Positions 1 through 19,869 of a stretch of 64,000 nucleotides of DNA are shown here, one piece after another. How positions within the stretch are numbered: the stretch's first letter is position 1; every line of letters starts with the position of its first letter. Below the pieces are notes generated by a model that saw only the letters and a program-made list of their open reading frames with translations, ran no database searches and was not told where the DNA came from. The stretch is taken from NCBI GenBank assembly GCA_963556255.1, contig OY744616.1, positions 8,290,270-8,354,269 of the forward strand, read 5' to 3'. Position numbers and translations under genes: made by a program. The stretch is from Allolobophora icterica. Taxonomy: Eukaryota > Annelida > Clitellata > Crassiclitellata > Lumbricidae.

Positions 1-397
1 CTTACTTTCTCTGATCTTAGCTAACTTAGCCTTGACTGACCTTTCAATATTAAGTAACCTCAGTTAGTTCCATAGTACAAATGCAGTGAAACTCATTGTA
101 TGAATCTGAGCATCCATGTGGCTGCTATTAAAGTACCGTTACCGTGATCTCTAGATTTTACAGCGCTAAAAAGAACCATTTCGCGGGAACCAGCTTATTC
201 ACAGGCGCTCGGTCAAGGCAAAATCGATATGCAGAGTCAAAATCAGTTCCAGGTCAGTCGAGATGAGGATCGGGGCAGACAGTTGCTGCAGTGGTTATGG
301 AGGAACTTTATGGCCTAAGTTATCTCCAAGCACACCAATAAGATAAACACAGGACGGTATGAACCATAAAATGACAATAAGATAACGTTACGAAAGC
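1..397. other. No gene seen; intergenic sequence
   Basis: No open frame, splice-flanked exon or RNA gene is evident. Positions about 160-230 resemble the minus strand of the S3 retroelement end seen complete at 22165-22340 (shared words 'agcttattcac' and 'gcgct'). Confidence 0.5.
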
Positions 398-542
398 CAG
401 GGTGAGAATTGTCGGGTGGTTGGGGGGGTTCAACCCCCCTAGTCTTTCTTAGGACCCCATAGTAAAGTCTTCATTGCACACCCAAACTCCACATGAATCA
501 AAGTCTAACCCCCCCAGTCTTTTTTCTACAATTCTCATTCTG
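398..542. mobile_element. Short hAT-like non-autonomous element (145 bp)
   Basis: The element starts CAGGGTGAGAATTGT and ends with the near inverse, CAATTCTCATTCTG. It is flanked by a perfect 8-bp direct repeat, ACGAAAGC, at 390-397 and 543-550. An 8-bp target duplication with CAG...CTG ends is the signature of hAT transposition. The interior holds C-rich and G-rich tracts and no coding sequence. Confidence 0.75.
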
Positions 543-550
543 ACGAAAGC

Positions 551-1424
551 TGAACAATGGCCTCAGGTCGAAGTGGAAATAGACTATAGGGCACTACTGT
601 ACAGGTGGCAACTGTTTCGTTAACTGCTCGAGTCTTTCTTCTTCCAGCACATACTCGGTTTGTTGAACTATTTAGAAACAGCTACTGAAGAAGTCTTCAT
701 TTCATTTGGCGTTGTGCTATTCGGTAGGTGCTGATGTTGTCATATGAAAGGCGACGTTTCCTTCGTTTCAAAACCTTCAGTTCTGCTCGATGTATAAAAT
801 TGAATTTGCCATTGGTGACTCTTTTATTTACGTGAGCACAGTTTGCTTAATATTGAAGATGTTGTTCTTAATTACTTTAAGATAATTTTCTTTAGCGATA
901 TTTATAAGTCTGATACGCCGCTTTTCGTGAGATGCATAATATTCGCTATGTTGAGTGTCTCCATAATAATAAACAACCTAGCTAACTTAGTAACTAACTA
1001 ACTAACGAACAAAAGAGGCATAAACTGGATAAAAGTCATAGCCTACTACTTCGCGATATCATCGCCTTGTAACAAGTTGTAATTGATTATCTGTGTTATT
1101 ATCGGCCTACACGCATTCCCATGCTCACATGATCTGCTATACAGACGAACTGGAAGATCAACCATTCAAACGCAGAGCGCTGTGGTTCAGTATTCCCGAA
1201 GCCGATTATGCATCCAGTTGTGCGTTGTAGTGTCATTTTAAAGTCATTTTAAAGTCACTTTAGATTCATTTTTATGGGTGGGATGGGCACCGTTGCTGGC
1301 TGCCAATCTTTAATGTTGTCTTTCGATTTTCATTTAATTTGTATCACTGATTGGTTTAAACTTCTTGATGCGCAAAATATTTATTGTTGGGATGTTATGT
1401 TATATACTTTTAAACTGTGTTTAT
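551..1424. other. Intergenic; nothing recognised
   Basis: AT-rich sequence without a credible coding region or classified repeat. A stretch at about 642-724 looks like a splice-flanked exon but could not be linked to anything. Confidence 0.4.
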
Positions 1425-1466
1425 TGGGTGTCTGTACACCAAAGTGCGATTAGCAATTGAAGCCTT
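1425..1466 (+). repeat. R6 retroelement 3' end fragment
   Basis: The words 'gtctgtacaccaaagtgcga' and 'ttagcaattg' recur at about 19450-19480 and, diverged, at about 13247-13275. In the longer copies the element ends in TTTAC/TACTT repeats, as the 3' end of a non-LTR retroelement would. Confidence 0.5.
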
Positions 1467-2064
1467 CATCGGAAGAACCACTAGAGTCCATTTTTGACAT
1501 TTTTGAATTACCTGTGTCCTGTGATACTAAATGCTATAGAGCATGTAGGCCTATTTACAAGTGTGTTTTTCAGAAAACTCACGTCAGTCCAGAGTTACAA
1601 TGGGAAGAAAGCATAGTGTTCATGTAAAAACAATTAGAGTCCTTGGACTTCAGTGGTTCTGGCATGAATCGTGAACTGCAAACACACAAGGCAGAAAATA
1701 TTTACTTTTAATTTTAATACTATTTTTAGCTTATAAGCAGCAGCTATTATGAATAATTTGTTACTGTTGAACAAATTTGCAATTATTCAATTAATACTAT
1801 CTATGCATAGCGAAAAAATGAAGTTTACATAAGAAATTGCAGTACGCAGCGAAATTTAAACCTTTACAAAATGGCGCCACCTACCTGTTAAATAAATATC
1901 TTTTATACATGTTATAGAGACATAGCAAATCCGTGTGAATGCCGAATTTCTTTTCGATATTTTCATAAATAAAATACTTGTAGACTTTCAAAGTTTGTTT
2001 TGTGCATATATCAATATGTTAAAAATGGACTCTAATGGTTTTTCCGATGAAGGCTTCAATTGGT
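1456..2064. repeat. Inverted repeat pair (1456-1502 and 2019-2064)
   Basis: About 46 bp at 1456-1502 reappears in reverse complement at 2019-2064 with few changes. The shared text, read in the orientation of the right arm, begins 'aaaatggactcta' and would encode MDS..SSDEGFN. The right arm lies in a short open frame (1935-2126) that ends in an acidic tract. It may be the N-terminal start of a transposon protein present twice head to head; no family is assigned. Confidence 0.45.
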
Positions 2065-2263
2065 TATTAAACAACATGCTTACTTACTTAGACGTTGATG
2101 AATCTGACGAGTTGTTTGCAGAATAAAACCTAATGGAGGATTCAAATGTTGTCGCGTGTCCGTTCGAGCCAAATAAGGAGAAGGTACCACTGAGAGACTT
2201 TGGATGGACACTGTTTGAAAGCTTTCGCCAACATTCCACATCGGTCGCTCTAGTTAGTGCAGT

Positions 2264-2560
2264 TTATTAGTTGCTAAATATCATTAGGCCTAATTATCAA
2301 AAGTAGCAAGTTTTGTTAGTTAGTACATTTTGTAAATTAGATACAGTGATAAGTTTCATTAGTTAGTAAATTATATTAATTAGAAACAGTAATAAGTTTT
2401 ATTAGTTAGTAAATTATATTAATTAGAAAAAGTAATGTTTCATTAGCAAATTTTGTTAATTAAAAACAGTAATAAGTTTTATTAGTAAATATTGTTAATT
2501 AAAAACAGTAATAAGTTTATTATCAGATTTTGTTAATCAGAAAAAGTAATAAATGTTTTT
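2264..2560. repeat. AT-rich degenerate tandem repeat, about 44-bp unit
   Basis: About six diverged copies of a unit containing 'aataagttttattagttagt' followed by 'aaattatattaattag' and 'aaacagt' lie head to tail. No coding capacity. Confidence 0.65.
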
Positions 2561-2684
2561 AATTAGCACGGTTTAGTAACGTTCATCCATCCTCTAGAAC
2601 GGTCGTCTGTTTAGATGTCAAACGGTGAATTGAAAAGGAATAACAGTGTTTAGCAAGCTGAATGACAGCCGGTAATGTCAATGT

Positions 2685-2884
2685 TATGTATGTATGTATG
2701 TTTGTATGTATATAAGTATGTATGTATGTATGTATGTATGTATGACATTGTATGTATGTATGTATGTATGTATGTATGTATGTATGTATGTATGTATGTA
2801 TGTATGTATGTATGTATGTATGTATGTATGTATGTATGTATGTATGTATGTATGTATGTATGTATGTATGTATGTATGTATGTA
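2685..2884. repeat. (GTAT)n microsatellite
   Basis: About 200 bp of nearly pure ATGT/GTAT with one interruption near 2745. The reading frames through it are products of the repeat. Confidence 0.95.
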
Positions 2885-2944
2885 TCAGAGCACTTGTATA
2901 GGCCCCTTTAAGTTACTCAATAGGGAGCTCTGGCACGGCTGCCT

Positions 2945-3065
2945 TGGAATCACCGAAAAAATGTGTCTTAAGACGAGAAGAAAACGTTTATGAACTGTTA
3001 CAGATGCTTTTGGATCGCATGTCCGGTGGCAGATTGTTCCAGAAACCAAGTTATAACTTCAAGTC
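2945..3065 (-). mobile_element. LINE C-terminal fragment (degenerate)
   Basis: The minus strand at about 2996-3045 reads FWNNLPPDMRSKSICNSS followed by a stop. This resembles the 'F/LWN.LP..LR' tail of CR1/L2/Jockey-type LINE reverse transcriptases. It is short and truncated. Confidence 0.4.
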
Positions 3066-3340
3066 AACAACAGCTTATAAACAGTTTAACGTAAAACCTG
3101 CTTACAAGAGTGTAAACGTGTTGATTAATTGGTTTAATGGAATAAGTGTAAATGATTCTGAAACTTTCAGTTCAAATATTTTCAGCGCCCGTGTGAGATG
3201 CTTTAAGTGGCTTGCTAAGTACAACTATCATTTCTTGAAGCGATATAGCACCAAAATTAAAACTAAACAAAACAGAATCATATATGTAGGCCTACACTAA
3301 ATCTAAATCAGTTAACGATTCTGTTTGTCTGAATCAACAG

Positions 3341-12365
<9,025 letters not shown>

Positions 12366-12582
12366 CAACAGTTCAGTCTTCATTTAAATAACAATGACGA
12401 CTCATCGTTAGTTTGGTAGATGTCGACTAATTAGTTCCTCAGAATACTTAGCCATGTTGTGTCACTCTTTCGTTATAGTAATATACATGACAATCTTTTA
12501 AAATGTTCTTATCTGATTTGGCAACCTTCTGTTGTGTCACTCTTTCGTTATGTCACTCTTGTGATACTAAACCCCAGAAAGG

Positions 12583-12780
12583 GGGTAGACGGAGAAGAAG
12601 AAGGAGAAGGAGAAATAGGAGACAGGAGGAGACATGGAAAGGAGACGAGGAGAAGGAGGAGATATGAGGAGACAGGAGAAGGAGGAGGAGAAAAAGGAGG
12701 AGGAGGAGACAGGAGAAGGAGGAGGAGGAAAAAGAGGAGAAGCAGAAAGAGTAGACAGAAGGAGACAGGACAAGGAGGAG
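12583..12780. repeat. GGAGAA/GGAGAC polypurine tract
   Basis: About 200 bp almost entirely of G and A with period-3 and period-6 structure, directly before the pseudo-exon. Confidence 0.85.
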
Positions 12781-12810
12781 CTTAAGCAGCCTGTCTCGAC
12801 TTTCAAAAAA

Positions 12811-12965
12811 CTTCAGAAGAAATCCAAGATTCTGGTGCGACACCTGTGAGCATCGGATGTCGCACTGGTGACATCATTGGGATCATGTCTCCTGATTCCA
12901 TGGAAACCGTTAGCTGTGCTTGCAAAGTTTCGCGGCAGTAGGCATTGATTACATGGCTACCACTG
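12811..12965 (+). pseudogene. Decayed copy of the first recognised ANL exon
   Basis: The DNA aligns along its length with 3383-3548: 'cttcag.gaaatcc', 'gcgacacctgt.gag.atcgg', 'gg.gacatcat.gg.at'. Split over frames it reads LQKKSKILVRHL, then IGCRTGDIIGIMSPDS, then AVGIDYMATTG. One base is missing near 12850, shifting the frame, and stops are present. The donor position is kept (GTAAGA at 12966, phase 1). No following exons were recognised. It shows that a second, tandem ANL gene once lay downstream. Confidence 0.8.
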
Positions 12966-13234
12966 GTAAGAAATTCTGTGCCAGGTGTGATAACCAGCGA
13001 CTTTCATTTATTAACCTCCGAATGGGATGACATGTGACCAGTGTTCCACTTGAATGCAGTGCCGGTTTAAGCAGTTACAATACAGTCAATTTCAGCACGT
13101 AGACGTGCTTTGCGAATTAACACAGGCGGGAAATTATACATAAAAATATTTATATATACGTGATTAGTTGTATACCCAGGGCGGACAATTTAATGAGGAA
13201 AACATTTCTTACAAGAATGCTTTATTTTGTATAA

Positions 13235-13312
13235 ACTATTATGTAAACCAAAGTGCGGTGTAAGCAGTTGGTACAAATAAAGAATATATTTACTTTACTT
13301 TACTTATAATCG
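13235..13312 (+). repeat. R6 retroelement 3' end with TTTAC tail
   Basis: 'aaccaaagtgcggtgtaagc', then 'acaaataaagaa' and (TTTAC)n; similar to 19440-19510. Confidence 0.5.
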
Positions 13313-13390
13313 ATAATGTTTATTATGCATTCGTACATAAATATATATACGTGATTGGTATAATATATAGATATATATTCAGATATATGC

Positions 13391-13426
13391 TTGCTTGTCT
13401 GTCTGTCTGCCTGTCTGCTTGCAATG

Positions 13427-13458
<32 letters not shown>

Positions 13459-13598
13459 CCTGTCTGCCTGTCTGTCTGTATGTGTTTGCCTGTTTGTCTG
13501 TCTGTCTGTATCTGTCTGTCTGTCTGTATCTGTCTGTATCTGTCTGTATCTGTCTGTATCTGTCTGTATCTGTCTGTCTATCTGTTTGTCTGTCTGCC

Positions 13599-13632
<34 letters not shown>
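13391..13632. repeat. (CTGT)n microsatellite with CTGTATCTGT blocks
   Basis: About 240 bp of CTGT repeats including a run of TCTGTATCTGTCTG units. Six-frame ORFs through it are artefacts. Confidence 0.95.
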
Positions 13633-13633
<1 letters not shown>

Positions 13634-13659
13634 AGCCATCCATTCAACTGCATTCACCG

Positions 13660-14045
13660 GCGCTCAGTTCGTACCTACACTAGCGACATCTACACATGAT
13701 TCGCATCAGATCAATTATAATCCGGACGATGTTCGGCCGAGCGATGTTTTATGTGACAGACGGAGGCGCAGTCCATTCCCGTTGTTTCTCTTTTACCGGT
13801 CGTTCGCATCTCGCCCGCTATTACTCCCGTTACCACAAATTGCCTATGTCCATTGATCTCAGCTTTCAACGTCGGAAACCCGCCTCTCCTAATGGCCCCC
13901 GCTCTCCCGAACGATTTACGACCGCGTGGACGGCGCGGGCCAATAACGCGGCCACGGGCGAGGGAACGGGCGGAGTCCTGGCCGAGAGCTGCTCTCCTCG
14001 ATAGGGCTCCGACCGTCGTGAGCGATTTGGAGGAAAATTGAATAA
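13660..14045. other. CpG-rich island, no gene recognised
   Basis: Sharply higher G+C and CpG than its neighbours (for example 'cgcgggccaataacgcgg'). Contains ATTATAATCCGGACGAT, partly shared with 57610. No splice-supported ORF; it may be a promoter or regulatory region. Confidence 0.45.
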
Positions 14046-14730
14046 TCATAGATTGATATAAATTGTTTTAATTTCGTGCGATTGGACGCTTGGTCAAACG
14101 AGCTCGCGAAGATTAATTCGAGCGTGGCGTGTCTGATAAACAGGGAGACGGGAGAACGCGCGTGCTGATAGCCAATCTCGAAACCGTGGCGGGCTTTTTG
14201 GGATCCTTCTGGTCCGGGTCGCGGTCTGTATACATGCTTCTGTGTGAGTCTTTAGGTATCTCTTTCAGTGTGTCTGACTGTCCCTTTCTCTACGTCTTTA
14301 CCGATGTTCTGTCCCTATGCATCGAACGCATAGAAGTCTAAGATAGATCCACGCCTGTGCGTAGGCCAAAATAGTCGCGAACCGTTTTCCCGTGAATTGT
14401 GTTTGTAATATCAATCACACTTATATGGTTAGCGCCTCTTCAACATAAACTCATCCAGTTCCTGATTTAGATTTGCTGAGGCCCTTTGCTATATAAAGCT
14501 TAAATTGGTATTCTGCTCCACCCCCGCTGAAGATTGAAACTTGTTAAATTTCACGACCACTTCCAGTAGCCCTATGTAATAGTAGAAACAGTGAACACCT
14601 TATTTTTGGTCATTGACCGATACATATCAAATTTTCTGGAAGTAGTGAATTTACCACAGATATTCGAAAAATCATTCTGTCTGCATACGGAACATCCATT
14701 CTTACAGGAATTCAGGTATGTTACTTTACG
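14046..14730. other. Unassigned spacer
   Basis: No gene seen. About 14430-14460 has a weak 'tagcgcctcttcaa' LINE-A-like word. The frame at 14129-14341 has no supporting features. Confidence 0.35.
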
Positions 14731-15879
14731 ATGGAGGCTCAGAGATCAAAGATTGAATTGATTGAGTCATCTACATCGGATACATCCTCGTCAGAAACGG
14801 ACTCTGACTCATCAGAACATGGCTCTAGTCAACGATGCTCGAAGCGATCATCTCCTATTGTCTCAAAACGACTGAAACTGACTACAGAGCTGGTATCGGT
14901 GCTGGACCGTAGCAACATTTCTGATAGGAGTGCGGTTCACATCTTGAATATCAATGCAACAGCGTCTGGCCAAAGGTCTATTTTCCGAAACTCGCTTCGG
15001 CGTGCCAGAATTGACAGACGAATCATTACAGCGGTCACTCTGAGGGATTCCTTCATCCGCGATGTCAAGGAGAAAGATGCTTCCTTAGTTCTGCACTGGG
15101 ATGACAAGTTCATTCATTCATACGGAGAATTTATATAGCGCCTCTTCAAGTTGCTACTAGACCTTACAGGAAATGGAGAGGGCACAAAGGTTGACCGTTT
15201 GCCAATATTGATTTCAAGCCCAGATATCGAATTCGAGAAACTCCTTGCTGTACCAAAGCTGCCATCAGGTACTGGAGCTGCCATGGCCAATGCCGCTGAC
15301 CAGATCATGCGTGAATGGACCTTGGAGAAGCATGTTGAAGCTCTTTCGTTTGACACTACTGCTTCCAACACTGGGATCCATTCCGGATGTTGCCAACTGA
15401 TCGAGATAGAATTGGGACGACCTCTGTTGCATTTAGCGTGTAGACATCACGTAATGGAACTTATTTTGGCTACAGTCTTCAAAGCAGTGATGGCTGCATC
15501 TTCTGGACCAGATACCCAGCTATTCCAACGTTTTCGTAAACTGTGGTCTCTCATCCCAAAAGACCGCTTCCATGCATTCCAGGATCCATGAATAAATGAT
15601 TACAAGGAGTGGCGAGACGCTACCATCGTGGCCCTGAAGACTAGCCTGGAGAACAAGAGTACACGCGACGATTATGCAGAACTGTGTCAACTGTCTCTGT
15701 ATTTTCTGACAGGGGATCTTCACGCTCCAATCAGAAAGCCTGGAGCATTCCACCATGCACGATGGATGGCCAACGCCATCTATGTACTCAAACTCCTGAT
15801 GTTTTGTGAACACATGAAGCTAATCAAGATCGAGGAAGCTGGTCTTCGTGAAGTAGCTCTTTTCATTGTCCTGATTTAG
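14731..15879 (+). pseudogene. Broken transposase-like ORF (family not named)
   Basis: One frame runs from ATG 14731 to 15879 but is stopped at 15136 (TAG) and 15589 (TGA, probably from TGG). The N-terminus is Ser/Asp-rich. The core contains DASLVLHWDDK, DLTGNGEGTKVDRLP, VPKLPSGTG, LSFDTTASNTG, LHLACRHHVMEL and PGAFHHARWMANAIY. I recall this signature from uncharacterised repetitive proteins of cnidarians, arthropods and other animals. The spaced Asp residues (HWDD, SFDTT) suggest an RNase H-fold DDE enzyme, but that is inference. The 3' end runs out just before a TACA microsatellite. Confidence 0.6.
15108..15157 (-). mobile_element. LINE-A tip inserted in the transposase-like ORF
   Basis: 'atttatatagcgcctcttca' interrupts the coding text between DDK and the LDLTG motif. 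It brings the TAG stop but leaves the downstream frame unchanged (insertion of a multiple of three). The same antisense tip is seen at 62640. Confidence 0.6.
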
Positions 15880-15903
15880 GAAGCGGTATTGTTGGCTATT
15901 CAC

Positions 15904-15908
<5 letters not shown>

Positions 15909-15935
<27 letters not shown>

Positions 15936-16392
15936 CAGTCATACATACATACATACATACATTAGGGTGGTCCAAAATCACATGTAAAAAAATTATGTTT
16001 TCAAATGCATAAGGCATGTTGATACATTCCTTCATTTTGATCTAAAAAGAACCTGTGTGAAATTTTGTGTGAGAAATGTAATATTTAGGGGTCGCTCACG
16101 AGCATCGAAATTTTACATGAGAATGGTCCGCGGTAAGCTAAGCTTTTTGGCTGCTTGTCTTACCATAATTTACATACATACATAATTACATACATACATG
16201 CATAGATACATACATACATACATACATACATGCATACATGCATACATACATACATACATGCATAGATACATACATACATACATGCATGCATACATACATG
16301 CATACATACATACATACATACATACATACATACATACATAAATACATGCATGCATACATACATACATACATACATACATACACACACACACA
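15909..16392. repeat. (TACA)n arrays at 15909-15962 and 16171-16392
   Basis: Tetranucleotide arrays with TGCA and CACA variants. Unclassified AT-rich sequence starting 'agggtggtccaaaatcacat' lies between them. Confidence 0.9.
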
Positions 16393-16439
16393 AGTCGGAC
16401 GAAGTCTCACGATGCTTTAAAAACAAAAGCCCTGAAAGG

Positions 16440-16770
16440 AGAAGCATTCGTACAGAATCGAATCGAGAACTTGGCTTCAGCATGAACTCCGCATTACTCC
16501 AGACTCGACTTAATTCGCCGCAACACGAAACCCGCATTCTTTAGCGCCAGTGGACTTTTCGCCACACACCCACCACCGCCTCCCACCACCAGACGACAGC
16601 GAATCGACTGTGGCGCTGGATTTATGGGAGACGAGAGGAGAGCGCAGCCCGAGAATTGGTACTGATTGGGGGGCTTCTGTCCTCGCCGCACCAACTGCGC
16701 AATGTTTCAATCGGCTCGTTATATTGCTGTGTCGTTCATCAATGCAGTCTCTGTGAAATTGATGTCTCCT
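16440..16770. other. Moderately CpG-rich segment, no gene recognised
   Basis: Elevated G+C with short overlapping ORFs on both strands and no coding family resemblance. Confidence 0.4.
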
Positions 16771-17039
16771 TATGGCAGATTCTAGTGTGGCTAGAATGCG
16801 TGTAGACCTAACTGTCTGGTGTCAAAGCACATTCAAAACTAAACTAAACTACATGTACACTAAACGTCTCTTTTTTCTCCGTCATCATCATCATCAATGT
16901 TGCCTTCTGCGAGACTGCTATGTATATGCTACTTTATCTTTATAGGATGAAGTGACTAGTGCTACTAGACAGTTATGCTATCAGACAATCATGCTAGGAG
17001 CTCCTGGCATCAGCTCTAAGAACCTCTCTTCGTATTTCC

Positions 17040-17415
17040 CTTCTCTTTCTTCTTCGTCATCGTCATTGTTATTCTTTTCTTCGTCGCCGGCGTCAAAATC
17101 ATCATCTTTTCTCCTCCTTTCTTCTTCGTAGTGTTCACCATCTTTATTTTCTTCTTCTTTTTCTTCTTCTGCGTAATTATCGCTGTCTTCTTCTTCTTCT
17201 TCATGTCCATCATCTTCGTCATGGTAATCACCTTCATAGTGTTCATCATCTTCGTCATTATAATCTTCTCCTTTTTCACGTCCATCATCCACATCGTCAT
17301 AATCTTCTTCTTCCTATCGATCATCTTCATCATCATAATATATGCTTCTTCTTCTTCTTCTTCTTCTTCTTCTTCTTCTTCTTCTTCTTCTTCTTCTTCT
17401 TCTTCTTCCTCATCT
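17040..17415. repeat. (TTC)/(CAT) mixed simple repeat
   Basis: Degenerate TTC/ATC triplets become pure (TTC)n at 17345-17407. Glu/Asp-rich minus-strand ORFs here are repeat artefacts. Confidence 0.85.
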
Positions 17416-17559
17416 TCCACACTGTGGTTTACCGTCACACACTTCTCTCACACAAACATCAGTATCCGAACAAAATACTAAACCAAATGATACGCAACAG
17501 GCAGCAACAGTCTCTGTAATTTCCAGTCATCAATTCTAACAGTGCATACACATGATGCT

Positions 17560-17870
17560 TGCTCTCAGACGCCGGTGCCGGTCAAGCAGGTATACACCCG
17601 ACCTGTACCGCCAAATCGCATCAGCGGACCCGGGCATTTCCGGTCGATTCGCGGTCCCCTTCGCATCGGTCAGGTAATTAATGGACGTGACTAATGAAGC
17701 CAGACCAAGAAGGACCCGGCAACGACACGACCGCAAGCGCTCTGTTTTCATCAACCGGAGACAGGGCCGTTACGGACGGCCGACGGTCGACACGCCGCAG
17801 AATTTCGACGATCACGCAGTGATAGAGCGCTCGACCGGACGACGATGTTCGACCAGGGGACGGGAGGAGG
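17560..17870. other. CpG-rich island with TAATTA core
   Basis: CpG-dense DNA containing 'caggtaattaatggacgtga'. It runs into the polypurine tract on its right side. A regulatory role is possible; no gene recognised. Confidence 0.4.
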
Positions 17871-18560
17871 AAATAAGGAGCTGGAGGAGGAATGAACGGA
17901 TGAGTGGAGAGAGGAACGGATAAAGGAAAACACGAAGGGGTTAGAGGAAGAAAAGAGGTAAGGACGGACGGAGAGAGGAACTGACGGACGGAGAGAGGAA
18001 CTGACGGACGAGAGGAAGAAGGAACGTAGGACGAACGGACGGACGGAGAAAGGTACGGACGGTCGGACAGAGGAACGGACATAGGAAGCAACACAGAGAG
18101 AGAAAGACAGACAGACCTACAGAGAGAGACGGGAAGGAACTGAGAGATAAACGGACCCACGAAGAAACAGACAGGGGAAGGTACAAACAGACGGACGGAC
18201 GGCAGAGCGGACATAGAAAGCAACAGAGAGAGACAGACAGACAGACAGAGAGAGAGAGAGAAAGATGAGAGAGAAACAGAGATAGAGAGAGACAGAGAGA
18301 GTTACAGAGAGAGATACAGAGAGAGATACAGAGACAGAGACGGAGAGAGATACAGAGACAGACAGAGAGAGTGACAGAGACACAGAGACAGAGAGAGACA
18401 GAGGGAGAGACAGAGGGAGAGAGGGAGGGAAGCGGAGGACGGAAGGAACTGAGAGAGAACCGGACCCACAAGGAAACAGACAGAGGAAGGTACACACACG
18501 AATGGACGGAGAAAGGAACGAACGTACAGATACACGGAAGGAGAGTATTGAACGGACGAA
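17870..18560. repeat. GGAC/GACA/GAGA polypurine tract
   Basis: About 690 bp of GGACGGA, GACAGACA and GAGAGACAGA words. It separates two CpG-rich islands. Ser/Leu/Val-rich minus-strand ORFs are artefacts. Confidence 0.9.
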
Positions 18561-18800
18561 GTGGATGAGCGGATTCTCAATCATCTCTGCCAACGATGGC
18601 GAGAAGCACATGCCACCGTTCGCACGCTGGAGAGCGGCTTCGGTCGGGTAAAAATCGGCCATAACTCGGCGTCGAAGGGAGGACGCGAACGACCGACGAA
18701 AAACTCGGCACTTGTGTTGTATCCGTCGCGGCGACGAGAACGGTCTCCATCGGCCAACGAAACGTCGTTCGACTGACGTGATATTAAAAGGATAGCGGCT
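18560..18800 (+). promoter_or_regulatory. CpG-rich island with TATA-like word, possible promoter
   Basis: CpG-dense DNA followed by GATATTAAAAGG at about 18780, roughly 90 bp before the ATG at 18870. The spacing suits a core promoter. Inference only. Confidence 0.3.
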
Positions 18801-18869
18801 TACGAGGCGTTGATACAGCGGAGCGAGATATAGGAGGCTGAGGCAGAGGGTGTCTTTGTATGCGAAAAG

Positions 18870-19042
18870 ATGGCTCGTGTGTCTCGGTTGTTGCTCTGTT
18901 GGCTACAGTTGTCAGCTGATACGACGCGGTTCACTGTTGTTCTTTGCTATGGTTTACTACCGGACGAAAAGAAAGAAGGAGGCAGTTCCGCGAAGACAAG
19001 TTACATGTATTCAAGCGTGGTCGATTTCCTTCAACCTCTCTG
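18870..19042 (+). CDS. Candidate first coding exon with signal peptide
   Basis: The ATG has A at -3 and G at +4. The 57-codon frame starts MARVSRLLLCWLQLSA, a plausible signal peptide (basic start, hydrophobic core, small residue), then a mixed segment with PDEKKEGGSS. It reaches a good donor, TGGTAATT, at 19043 (phase 2); unspliced, it stops at once. No downstream exon or family was recognised. It could be chance, but promoter-like DNA upstream, start context and donor agree. Confidence 0.33.
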
Positions 19043-19139
19043 GTAATTTGTTCGCAGCTATATTACTTAACTCTTCCTTTCAGATGTGTCAGTGATATAT
19101 GCAATCAGAGGAGGACCTGTATTTTTTAACTCCGCCACT

Positions 19140-19230
19140 GCTCGTACTCTGGCAGTGCCAGTCCCAAGCATGGAGAAAGGAGGAGGGCGACGCTAATGAT
19201 GTTTATTATCACACGATGTCGTTAAAATGA
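19140..19230 (-). repeat. Dispersed repeat shared with 7190-7300
   Basis: Same words as 7220-7270 ('agtgccagtcccaagcatgg', 'aaaggaggaggg'). Confidence 0.5.
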
Positions 19231-19374
19231 AACTGCTACTACTACATTTTTGGTCCTGAAGCTTGAACTGTTATGGGGGTCTTTTCGCAAATAGACACGG
19301 AAGACAATTATGTCTAGAGTCTAAGTCGCTTCTGGGGCTGGGGCCGGGGGCCCGAAGCTTCAGGTTCATTAGTT

Positions 19375-19590
19375 TCATCATAGATCCGCCTCTGTGTACA
19401 ATTCGTAATGTAACTGTAAACTGTGTAAACGTTAACTGTGTTAATTAAATGTCTGTACACCAAAGTGCGATTAGTAATTGGTTTATAAGGAATATACTTA
19501 TTTACTTAACTGGAAATTTTTAAATCGCTACTTGAAAGCTAAGCACAGGGCACCAACTTATTCACGAGCGCTGCGTCCTGTCAAAGGGGT
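19375..19590. repeat. R6 end followed by S3 fragment
   Basis: R6 text at 19440-19510, then 'aagctaagcacagggcacca' and 'cttattcacgagcgct', the reverse complement of S3 (22245-22285). Confidence 0.5.
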
Positions 19591-19869
19591 TGTCCAGAGA
19601 TGGCAAGGAGGTCCCAGTCTTCGAAACTTTTCGCCCGGATGTGTATATTTCCAAAATAGTTTAACGTTTTTGATATTTGTGAAAAGAGAAAATAGCTACA
19701 GACAACATACAATTAATCGCGTAAGTCTAATATTGGATCTCAGTGTAACAACTCGGAAATAATATTGGTCCGGCTGTTTATAGATGCCCTGTTATAAAAG
19801 CACATTGCAATTTGTCAAATGAGTTGCACAAGCATAGGTTACATGGGCGGTTAAAAAATTCGTTAAGCA

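Noticed and set aside
642..724. Splice-flanked 'exon' (acceptor cttcttccag, donor GTAGGT)
   Set aside because: Its phase (1 out) does not fit the phase-0 start of the ANL exon at 3341, and the peptide has no ANL resemblance.
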